A stretch of 14,800 nt of DNA, taken from contig JBNMOT010000085.1 of assembly GCA_051275515.1 (NCBI GenBank), forward strand, positions 1 through 14,800, given 5' to 3'. The DNA comes from Oleispira sp051275515 (GTDB taxonomy: Bacteria > Pseudomonadota > Gammaproteobacteria > Pseudomonadales > Oceanobacteraceae). A program made the translations under genes and the position numbers. Under the pieces are notes generated by a model. It saw only the letters and a list, made by a program, of their open reading frames with translations, was not told the origin of the DNA and made no database searches. This document shows, in pieces, positions 1-4,999 of the stretch; positions within the stretch are counted from its first letter, which is position 1; each line of letters starts with the position of its first letter.

Positions 1-95
1 GTAAGGTCTCACATCACTTACCCGATGAAGTGTTGAAGCCATTACTGGCCAGTATTCTGTTTTTCTTAGGTGCTAAATACGCTTTTTTTAGTTAA
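1..95 (+). CDS. 3' end of a probable TauE/SafE (TSUP) family membrane transporter, partial
   Basis: Only the last 30 codons are in the window (frame from base 3, stop TAA at 93-95). The peptide begins KVSHHLPDEVLKPLLASILF and ends with a hydrophobic, glycine-containing stretch (FFLGAKYAFFS). A short amphipathic lead followed by one last membrane helix and almost no tail is the usual C-terminus of the sulfite exporter TauE/SafE family, where a histidine/leucine/proline stretch precedes the final helix. That match is from memory of the family and rests on very little sequence. The gene converges on the universal stress gene, with about 27 bases between the two stop codons. Any other polytopic membrane protein ending in a helix could look similar. 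Confidence 0.5.
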   Translation, partial: KVSHHLPDEVLKPLLASILFFLGAKYAFFS

Positions 96-104
96 CGACA
101 CTAT

Positions 105-154
105 AAATAATCAAAAAATAAGCTAAAACATCCGTCGAAGTGGTTCTTTGACGG
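105..154 (-). terminator. Possible weak terminator hairpin at the end of the universal stress gene
   Basis: Bases 132-140 and 146-154 form a 9-bp stem with one G-T pair and a 5-base loop, lying inside the last codons of the minus-strand stress gene. Reading on the minus strand, a T-rich stretch follows about ten bases later (around 105-118). The gap between stem and T-run is longer than in a canonical intrinsic terminator, so the call is tentative. The hairpin may simply be part of the coding sequence. Confidence 0.25.
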
Positions 155-650
155 AGATTCCCAACTGGTTATTTACTTTAGCCAACGGCACTATAAGAAC
201 AGGTACTGAACTTCTTTGAAGAACTTTAGAAGTCACAGAGCCTACCCCGCCTGTCACTTCAACATGCTCACCATGACTCCCCATTACCACAATATCGATA
301 TTGTGAGAATCCACATATTCTAAAATGGCATCCGCGGCCTGGCCTCGCACAACACTTATCTTTCCTAAGAATGTTTCATCGTCTTCACCCGCAAATTCGG
401 ACGTCATGGTGTCTGAGATACGCTCTTTAATGGTATTCATTACGTCATAAACGCCCTCTTTACGTAAATGTTCAAGATCCTTATGGGGTAGGAAAATATC
501 CAATATAGATTCTGCAAAAACCCCCATAGGCTCAATAACATGAATAATATCGACCTTAGCGTTAAATTGTTTCGATAATTCTAAGGCATGACATAAAACA
601 TAAGGACCTAAAACGCCAAGGTCAGTGGCAAATACTATTTTTTTAATCAT
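123..650 (-). CDS. Universal stress protein, UspA family
   Basis: A 175-aa single-domain universal stress protein, a cytosolic nucleotide-binding alpha/beta fold that helps cells survive starvation and other stress. The N-terminus MIKKIVFATDL carries the usual first strand with Asp10. The C-terminal ATP-binding loop is intact as G-x2-G-x9-G-S (Gly124, Gly127, Gly137, Ser138), followed by the family strand VPVLIVP (residues 149-155). This places it with the ATP-binding UspFG/MJ0577-like group rather than E. coli UspA, which lacks the motif. It is somewhat longer than the usual 140-160 aa because of a roughly 20-residue tail after VPVLIVP. The ATG at 650 is preceded by a Shine-Dalgarno-like AGGA. 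It is divergent from the small HTH gene. The cellular trigger and partner cannot be read from sequence. Confidence 0.92.
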   Translation of the reverse strand: MIKKIVFATDLGVLGPYVLCHALELSKQFNAKVDIIHVIEPMGVFAESILDIFLPHKDLEHLRKEGVYDVMNTIKERISDTMTSEFAGEDDETFLGKISVVRGQAADAILEYVDSHNIDIVVMGSHGEHVEVTGGVGSVTSKVLQRSSVPVLIVPLAKVNNQLGISVKEPLRRMF

Positions 651-714
651 TTTCCTAACCTACTACTAGTTAAGCCAAAATTATTGGGGTTTTGTAAATT
701 CCCTATTTACTTTG

Positions 715-723
715 ATAATAGCA
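715..723 (-). promoter_or_regulatory. Candidate extended -10 promoter for the universal stress gene
   Basis: On the minus strand the sequence TGC-TATTAT matches an extended -10 element (TGn plus five of six consensus bases), about 65 bases upstream of the stress gene ATG. No good -35 hexamer is visible at 16-18 bp, which is tolerated for extended -10 promoters. Sequence-only inference. Confidence 0.35.
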
Positions 724-865
724 GTGCTTTTAACACTCGTTCTGTCATATTACAAAAACCTACATTGTTGACTTGTCTAAAGGTATATTTGTAACTTATT
801 ACAAACGAGCTACCTATTTTCTGGCAGCTCTCCCAATTAAGCCTACTATTAATATTATAAATTCT

Positions 866-872
866 GAGGAGG
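866..872 (+). promoter_or_regulatory. Strong Shine-Dalgarno that fixes the start of the small HTH gene
   Basis: GAGGAGG lies five bases before the ATG at 878. An in-frame extension back to 773 would add 35 residues starting with a TTG codon without a ribosome binding site. The near-perfect anti-SD match therefore decides for ATG 878. Confidence 0.85.
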
Positions 873-877
873 TTTGT

Positions 878-1081
878 ATGAGTAATGACAATAATAATAA
901 TAATAATAATAATGATGAGTGGCTTGATGCTGATAAAGTGGCCGTTCAACTTAAACTTAAACCCGTTACCGTAAAACGCTACGCTCGCGAAGGACTTCTT
1001 GATGGCAAGCAAGAAAATAATGAATGGCGCTTTCTTTCTTCTGTTATAGAAAAATTCAAATCGATTCAAGCAAAACTCTAG
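878..1081 (+). CDS. Small MerR/excisionase-like helix-turn-helix protein with poly-Asn N-terminus
   Basis: A 67-aa protein with the start set by a strong GAGGAGG. Residues 1-13 are a polar leader containing eight consecutive Asn (positions 5-12). They are followed by DEWLDADKVAVQLKLKPVTV, KRYAREGLLDGKQENNEWRF and a final helix. The layout, with an ADKVAxxLxxKxxTVKRYAREG recognition segment and then a short wing ending in WRF, is that of the excisionase/MerR-type single HTH domain (HTH_17-like). It probably binds DNA as a small regulator. Despite the excisionase-like fold there is no integrase or attachment site nearby, so a recombination role is not supported. It stands alone, divergent from the universal stress gene and upstream of aroF with a 239-base gap. 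Target genes are unknown. Confidence 0.75.
   Translation: MSNDNNNNNNNNDEWLDADKVAVQLKLKPVTVKRYAREGLLDGKQENNEWRFLSSVIEKFKSIQAKL
890..913 (+). repeat. (AAT)8 trinucleotide microsatellite within the HTH gene
   Basis: Eight perfect AAT units directly after the fourth codon, all encoding Asn. The unit is three bases, so copy-number change would lengthen or shorten the Asn run without a frameshift. Confidence 0.97.
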
Positions 1082-1129
1082 CTAAATCAGCGCTAAAATC
1101 CAGATAAAATCACTACCCACTCCTATAAA

Positions 1130-1159
1130 AGCAGAGCTGACAGTCATGTTCGCTCTGCT
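1130..1159 (+). other. Hairpin between the HTH gene and aroF
   Basis: AGCAGAGC (1130-1137) and GCTCTGCT (1152-1159) form a perfect 8-bp stem. Inside it a further 4-bp helix (1139-1142 with 1147-1150, one G-T pair) closes a GTCA tetraloop after a single mismatch. No T-run follows on the plus strand, so it is not a canonical intrinsic terminator. It lies about 50 bases after the HTH stop codon and 160 bases before aroF, so it could protect or end the HTH transcript, or belong to an aroF leader. The rest of 1082-1320 shows no motif I can name; I saw no TyrR-type TGTAAA-N6-TTTACA box. Confidence 0.4.
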
Positions 1160-1320
1160 CACCCCTGAAAACGATCTAAAACATCACAATTTAGTCAAAA
1201 CATTCAATTATGCAGGATTAATAAAGATATAAGCGTGTCCATCTCTGCAATCATTTGTCATAATCCAATGATAACGTTTGTTAACACCGAATAATCATAG
1301 ATACAGATATAGGAAGTTAC

Positions 1321-2388
1321 ATGACTGATAATCGTGTTGAAGACCTCAACATCAGTTCAATTGAGACACTGATTACTCCCGATCAGTTAAAAGCCCAGTT
1401 ACCTCTGAGCTCGGAAGTTGTTTCAATCATTCAAAATGGTCGTCAGGAAGTACGCGACATTTTAGAACGTAAAGATCACCGAATATTTTTAGTGGTGGGT
1501 CCTTGCTCTATTCATGATGTTGAAGCTGCAAAAGATTATGCAGTGCGCTTAAAAGGCTTGGCTGAAGAAGTTAAGGATACACTTTGTATTGTTATGCGCG
1601 TCTACTTTGAAAAGCCACGCACAACCGTTGGCTGGAAGGGGTTGATTAACGACCCTTACTTAAATGACACCTTTAAAATTGAAGATGGTTTGAAAATTTC
1701 TCGTCAGTTATTAATTGACTTGGCTGCTGCTGGCTTACCCCTATCAACGGAAGCACTAGACCCTATTTCTCCACAGTATATGCAAGATCTTATCTCTTGG
1801 TCCGCTATTGGAGCTCGTACGACAGAATCACAAACTCACCGTGAGATGGCCTCTGGCCTTTCTTCTGCGGTAGGTTTTAAGAACGGTACTGACGGAAATT
1901 TAACCGTCGCGACTAATGCACTAAAATCCGTTGCCAACCCACACCGTTTCTTAGGTATTAATCAATCTGGCCAAGTCTCGATCGTTGAGACCGCAGGCAA
2001 CCAATGTGGCCACATTGTATTACGTGGTGGCGGCGGCAAGCCAAACTATGATTCAGTGAATGTTGCGCAGTGCGAACAGGCGCTAGAAAATGCAGGCCTA
2101 GCAAAAAACATTATGGTGGATTGCTCGCACGAGAACTCAAGCAAAGATGCGGCTATTCAGCCATTGGTTATGGAAAACGTGACCAACCAAATATTGGAAG
2201 GTAATAAGTCCATCATTGGCCTGATGATTGAATCGAATATTGAATTCGGTCGTCAGGATATCTGTGAAAATCTTGCTGATATGACATACGGCCAGTCAGT
2301 AACGGATGCTTGCATTAGCTGGGATATGACAGAAAAGTCGATTCGCAGCATGCATCAAAAGTTGAAAGATGTATTACCAAAACGCTAA
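1321..2388 (+). CDS. aroF: 3-deoxy-7-phosphoheptulonate (DAHP) synthase, class I, probably Tyr-type
   Basis: This 355-aa cytosolic enzyme condenses phosphoenolpyruvate and erythrose 4-phosphate to DAHP, the first step of the shikimate pathway to Phe, Tyr and Trp. Class I (AroFGH) hallmarks are present: GPCSIHD (residues 60-66), EKPRTTVGWKGL (97-108), ARTTESQTHREMASGLSS (165-182), KNGTDG (187-192) and RGGGGKPNY (235-243). The four metal ligands known from E. coli AroG map to Cys62, His270, Glu304 and Asp329. The C-terminal half (GLMIESNI, VTDACISW) is closer to remembered AroF sequences and to the Pseudomonas Tyr-type enzyme than to AroH or AroG. Pro148, the site of feedback-resistance mutations in E. 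coli AroF, is conserved, so tyrosine inhibition is likely but inferred. AGGAAG lies four bases before the ATG. It is monocistronic, converging on the peroxiredoxin gene. The isozyme letter is tentative. Confidence 0.95.
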   Translation: MTDNRVEDLNISSIETLITPDQLKAQLPLSSEVVSIIQNGRQEVRDILERKDHRIFLVVGPCSIHDVEAAKDYAVRLKGLAEEVKDTLCIVMRVYFEKPRTTVGWKGLINDPYLNDTFKIEDGLKISRQLLIDLAAAGLPLSTEALDPISPQYMQDLISWSAIGARTTESQTHREMASGLSSAVGFKNGTDGNLTVATNALKSVANPHRFLGINQSGQVSIVETAGNQCGHIVLRGGGGKPNYDSVNVAQCEQALENAGLAKNIMVDCSHENSSKDAAIQPLVMENVTNQILEGNKSIIGLMIESNIEFGRQDICENLADMTYGQSVTDACISWDMTEKSIRSMHQKLKDVLPKR

Positions 2389-2420
2389 CACTCTAAATGC
2401 TTAGTGAGACGAATAATACA

Positions 2421-2454
2421 TAAGCCGAATTGACTTAAGGGTTGATTCGGCTTA
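2421..2454. terminator. Hairpin between convergent aroF and peroxiredoxin genes
   Basis: TAAGCCGAAT (2421-2430) and ATTCGGCTTA (2445-2454) form a perfect 10-bp stem with a 14-base loop that can pair further. It sits 33 bases after the aroF stop and 42 bases after the stop of the minus-strand gene. Plus-strand sequence beyond it is poor in T. On the minus strand TGTATTATTC follows, which is moderately T-rich. It probably serves as a shared transcription end or a 3' stabiliser. Confidence 0.6.
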
Positions 2455-2495
2455 CTTGCGAACCTTTATAACGCTGAACACCTACTCATTAATCC

Positions 2496-3353
2496 TCATA
2501 TACCGATTAAGTGAGCATCGAATACTTTAAGAAAGTCTTCTGGTTCAGGGCGAACACGATAGTTGTCGGTTAAGTCTGCAAAGATTATTTCACCATTATC
2601 ATTCGTCATAATTACGGTTGGCATAACCGTATCGCTCTCGTAACCCAGCGTTTGAAACCCCATCGGCAAACCGTTTTTTGCTATAAGTTGAAGCTTATCC
2701 GCGGTCGCATTCCCCTCATCAATAAGAAAATCCATACGCACATCAAAACGTAAAGCCAAGTCTTTGGTATTTCCTTCTGGTTGAGGACTTACCATGTATA
2801 TTTTAATACCACGGGATTCTAGTTCACGGTATTGCCCTGCAACTTCTTTTATTTGCGCCATACATAATGGGCACCAATTACCGCGATAAAACATAATGAG
2901 ACTGGCCTGTTTCCGCATCTCTTTTGAGCTAATGGTCTTTCCAGACGTATTCTTTAACGAAAAATCAGGCAAAGTCTTACCCACCTCTAACCGTGCGTTC
3001 GCTTTGCGACCAAAACGACTGTACCAGAAAATATACAAACTATTTCCGGCTAATGCACTTATCATCGTAATGGCACTAACAAAATAGGGCTGAGTTTCTA
3101 ATCCCATTAATAGTATGCCCATCACTGCAAGCAACAGAGCAAGCAACGGAACTACATACAGAAAAGCTAAGTTTTCACTAGTACGTGCAGTTCGATATAA
3201 AAACAAATTGCCTAAAAACAAAGGGAATGGAAGCGCTGCTATAATCGCCAAGCTCATCAGCCAAGGCGGTTGCGCTTGCCCCATAAAAGGTAAGGCAAGC
3301 AGCCCTAAAGCGATAATAGGATATACACCAATAAAAATTGATTTAATTAACAT
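2496..3353 (-). CDS. Membrane-anchored peroxiredoxin/thioredoxin-fold protein
   Basis: A 285-aa protein in two parts. Residues 1-112 contain about four hydrophobic helices (roughly 4-24, 32-53, 65-84, 91-112). Residues 123-280 form an AhpC/TSA-type thioredoxin fold beginning VGKTLPDFSLKNTSGKTIS. The active-site segment FYRGNWCPLCMAQ has Cys161 and Cys164 in a CxxC arrangement, and the cis-proline strand is VMPTVIMT (Pro245). FYRGNWCPLC is typical of a peroxiredoxin-like subgroup with a vicinal pair, so reduction of peroxide or of a protein disulfide is plausible; substrate and membrane side are unknown. It lies 28 bases downstream of a TetR-family gene on the same strand and is probably co-transcribed with it. 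AAGG seven bases before ATG 3353 serves as ribosome binding site. The fusion of four membrane helices to this fold is less common than soluble peroxiredoxins. Confidence 0.85.
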   Translation of the reverse strand: MLIKSIFIGVYPIIALGLLALPFMGQAQPPWLMSLAIIAALPFPLFLGNLFLYRTARTSENLAFLYVVPLLALLLAVMGILLMGLETQPYFVSAITMISALAGNSLYIFWYSRFGRKANARLEVGKTLPDFSLKNTSGKTISSKEMRKQASLIMFYRGNWCPLCMAQIKEVAGQYRELESRGIKIYMVSPQPEGNTKDLALRFDVRMDFLIDEGNATADKLQLIAKNGLPMGFQTLGYESDTVMPTVIMTNDNGEIIFADLTDNYRVRPEPEDFLKVFDAHLIGI

Positions 3354-3363
3354 AATGCTGCCT

Positions 3364-3381
3364 TTTTAATTTTAATTTTAA
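3364..3381 (-). repeat. Three tandem TTTTAA hexamers between tetR and peroxiredoxin genes
   Basis: Three perfect copies of TTTTAA (read on the plus strand) fill almost the whole gap between the tetR stop codon and the Shine-Dalgarno of the downstream gene. On the coding strand they read as an A-rich leader directly before AAGG. Confidence 0.9.
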
Positions 3382-4041
3382 TTATGATGACGAATTCGAT
3401 AACAGCACTGATTGATTTTGTAGCAGAAGCAACGACCAATCAATTTGCTGCTCTAGTATGTCTGACGCGAGCTCTAACTGATTTTGCAAACGCCAGCCTA
3501 ATAATTGAGTGAATAACCATTCCCCATGCTGAATACTGACCTGCTCAGTAAATACTCGTTTAAACTGATGAATAAACCCTAATTTGACAGGCAAAATGAG
3601 TTCAGCCGCCATTCGATTTAATTCATCATCGACCTTAGCGGTCTCAGCAAGCGTATTAACGAGCAAGCAACCTCTTGCCAATAATGCTTTATCGGGGGCT
3701 ATTAATACAAGATGTAAAAACTGCTTAATTACTGCAAATGCAGACAGCTTTTGAATGAGTATTTCACCTAACTTGCCCTCTGAGGTTTTATCAAGCGTGC
3801 TACCCAACTTATCATTCAGCAGGGTCATCTCTAAAATTTTCTTGGCCTGCTGGCTATAGATCTTTAAGCACGATTCAAAAAGTTGTTTTTTATTGCCGAA
3901 ACTGTTGTAAAAAGTACTACGACTAATATTCATGACTCTTAATAAATCAGACAATGACGTTTCGCTATAACCCTTGATCCAAAAACACTCAATCGCCTTG
4001 CTCATTACCCACTGCTCATTAAATACCCGGGGTCTTGCCAT
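3382..4041 (-). CDS. TetR/AcrR family transcriptional regulator
   Basis: A 219-aa one-domain-plus-HTH repressor-type protein. The N-terminal DNA-binding domain spans about residues 8-55, with the helix-turn-helix at 29-48 (TSLSDLLRVMNISRSTFYNS) followed by the family signature FGNKKQLFESCL. The C-terminal domain contains ARGCLLVN (residues 122-129). A Gly-Cys-Leu at this place is frequent in a TetR branch that includes the electrophile sensor NemR, where the Cys senses reactive species, so Cys125 may be a sensing residue (inference). It precedes the membrane peroxiredoxin gene by 28 bases, which suggests autoregulation and control of that gene. A 15-bp palindrome lies about 30 bases upstream. 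It is separated from upstream nfuA by a strong terminator, so it has its own promoter. The true ligand is unknown. Confidence 0.9.
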   Translation of the reverse strand: MARPRVFNEQWVMSKAIECFWIKGYSETSLSDLLRVMNISRSTFYNSFGNKKQLFESCLKIYSQQAKKILEMTLLNDKLGSTLDKTSEGKLGEILIQKLSAFAVIKQFLHLVLIAPDKALLARGCLLVNTLAETAKVDDELNRMAAELILPVKLGFIHQFKRVFTEQVSIQHGEWLFTQLLGWRLQNQLELASDILEQQIDWSLLLLQNQSVLLSNSSS

Positions 4042-4070
4042 CTACTTACCTATCAATAGTCTTATCTAAG

Positions 4071-4085
4071 TCAGTTATGAACTGA
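4071..4085. promoter_or_regulatory. Candidate operator palindrome upstream of the tetR-family gene
   Basis: TCAGTT-ATG-AACTGA is a perfect palindrome with 6-bp arms and a 3-bp centre, 30-44 bases upstream of the tetR start codon. On the minus strand TATTAT (4098-4093) just upstream could be the -10 element, which would put the palindrome over the transcription start, a normal place for an autorepressor site. No good -35 was seen. Inference from position and symmetry only. Confidence 0.45.
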
Positions 4086-4102
4086 TCGTTCCATAATAGT
4101 TT

Positions 4103-4133
4103 AAATAAAACCCGAATGTATCGGGTTTTATTT
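4103..4133 (-). terminator. Intrinsic terminator of nfuA
   Basis: Bases 4103-4115 and 4121-4133 are perfectly complementary over 13 bp with a 5-base loop, with a CCCGA/TCGGG core and A/T-rich flanks. On the minus strand the core is followed by GTTTTATTT, giving a standard GC-stem plus T-tract about 20 bases after the nfuA stop codon. The element is symmetric and would also work on the plus strand, where the T-tract is even longer. Confidence 0.9.
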
Positions 4134-4150
4134 TTCTTATCGATTATGCA

Positions 4151-4741
4151 TTACTTGAAGTAAGCATTTTCAGTAACAGTATGGTCGGTATCGTCTTTAA
4201 CGCCTGTCAATTCTGGGATCTTTTCCAATAACGACGTCTCAACACCGTCTTTTAATGTCATCTCAACCGCACTGCAACCTTGACAACCACCCCCAAATTT
4301 CAGAACAGCAACCATCTCTGCTGTAATTTCAACTAAGCTCACTTCACCACCGTGCGAAGCCAGACCTGGGTTAATCTCGGTATACAGCAAATAATTAATG
4401 CGTTCATTTAATGGGCTATCGGCATTCACTTTTGGCATTTTAGCGTTTGGCGCTTTGATTGTTAGCTGACCACCCATGCGGTCTTTAGCAAAATCAATAA
4501 TGGCCTCTTCTAAATATGGCGTGCTCAACGTATCAACGTATACCAGCAAGGTGTCCATTGCCTGCAACAAATCATTTTTATTAATTTCTTCTGGGCGACA
4601 GTAAGCTAAGCAAGTTTCAGCGTATTTTGTTCCAGGCTGAGTGATAAAGATACGGACGGCCATACCTTCAACATTCTGTTTTGCTAAAAGTTCAGCTAAG
4701 TATTCTTCTGCAGAGGGAGTTATCTCGATGTACTGCGTCAT
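4151..4741 (-). CDS. nfuA: Fe-S biogenesis protein NfuA
   Basis: This 196-aa cytosolic Fe-S carrier holds a [4Fe-4S] cluster and delivers it to client enzymes, especially under oxidative stress or iron limitation. Two domains are visible. Residues 1-95 are the degenerate A-type (IscA/ErpA-like) domain. Residues about 108-190 are the Nfu domain with the cluster-binding CxxC in FGGGCQGCSAVEMTLKDGVE (Cys153 and Cys156), followed by IPELTGVKD. Length and order match E. coli NfuA (about 191 aa). AAGG lies nine bases before the ATG at 4741. It is divergent from metH and followed by its own terminator. CysI in this window is an Fe-S/siroheme enzyme and a conceivable type of client, though proximity alone does not show this. 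Confidence 0.96.
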   Translation of the reverse strand: MTQYIEITPSAEEYLAELLAKQNVEGMAVRIFITQPGTKYAETCLAYCRPEEINKNDLLQAMDTLLVYVDTLSTPYLEEAIIDFAKDRMGGQLTIKAPNAKMPKVNADSPLNERINYLLYTEINPGLASHGGEVSLVEITAEMVAVLKFGGGCQGCSAVEMTLKDGVETSLLEKIPELTGVKDDTDHTVTENAYFK

Positions 4742-4786
4742 TTCGGGTTACCTTAAAAATCTATATTTGCGCATTGTATTCTGCTT

Positions 4787-4816
4787 ATTTTACAACGCAT
4801 GGTATTTAAAACGCAA
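4787..4816 (-). promoter_or_regulatory. Candidate nfuA promoter
   Basis: On the minus strand TTGCGT (4816-4811) and TAAAAT (4792-4787) are separated by 18 bp. Predicted transcription start near 4780 gives a leader of about 40 bases. The -10 is good and the -35 is weak. I could not recognise an IscR site. Confidence 0.4.
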
Positions 4817-4871
4817 TAGTTGACAAAATCACTCAGGTTTAAAAAATGACGCCTCTATCATCACGACAAAT

Positions 4872-4900
4872 AAGACAAGCGTATCGCTTTCTGGTAAAAT
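4872..4900 (+). promoter_or_regulatory. Candidate metH promoter
   Basis: AAGACA (4872-4877, four of six consensus) and TAAAAT (4895-4900, five of six) are 17 bp apart, and TGG just before the -10 makes an extended -10. The predicted start near 4907 gives a leader of roughly 90 bases. A 6-bp inverted repeat, GCGTAT (4879-4884) and ATACGC (4899-4904), overlaps the spacer and the -10. No MetJ box or MetR TGAA-N5-TTCA site was seen, and no recognisable cobalamin or S-adenosylhomocysteine riboswitch. Confidence 0.5.
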
Positions 4901-4999
4901 ACGCCCCAATTTATATCGTGTTACTAATGTGCTTTAAATCATAAATAGCGTTAGAACATAGCAATTTTTTTGTTTTAAATATCAGTGGTAGAGAATCAA

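Noticed and set aside
723..737. AGTG-N7-CACT symmetry upstream of the universal stress gene as an FNR/CRP-type site
   Set aside because: The half sites match neither the FNR (TTGAT-N4-ATCAA) nor the CRP (TGTGA-N6-TCACA) consensus, and the 4-bp arms are not significant.
707..1069. 120-codon minus-strand open frame opposite the small HTH gene
   Set aside because: Its middle is a run of Ile produced by the AAT repeat read backwards, it lacks a plausible domain, and the plus-strand gene has the strong ribosome binding site and a recognisable HTH.
1146..1232. Possible 28-codon leader peptide upstream of aroF
   Set aside because: It has no ribosome binding site, starts inside the hairpin loop, and contains only one Tyr, two Phe and no Trp, so it does not resemble an attenuation leader peptide.
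4985..4999. In-frame GTG start giving MetH five extra residues
   Set aside because: No Shine-Dalgarno precedes it, whereas ATG 5000 places the zinc cysteines and His759 within one residue of, or exactly at, the E. coli numbering.
4742..4999. Riboswitch upstream of metH
   Set aside because: I looked for cobalamin-type conserved boxes and for an SAH-type element and recognised neither; the predicted leader is only about 90 bases and AT-rich. A covariance-model search would settle it.
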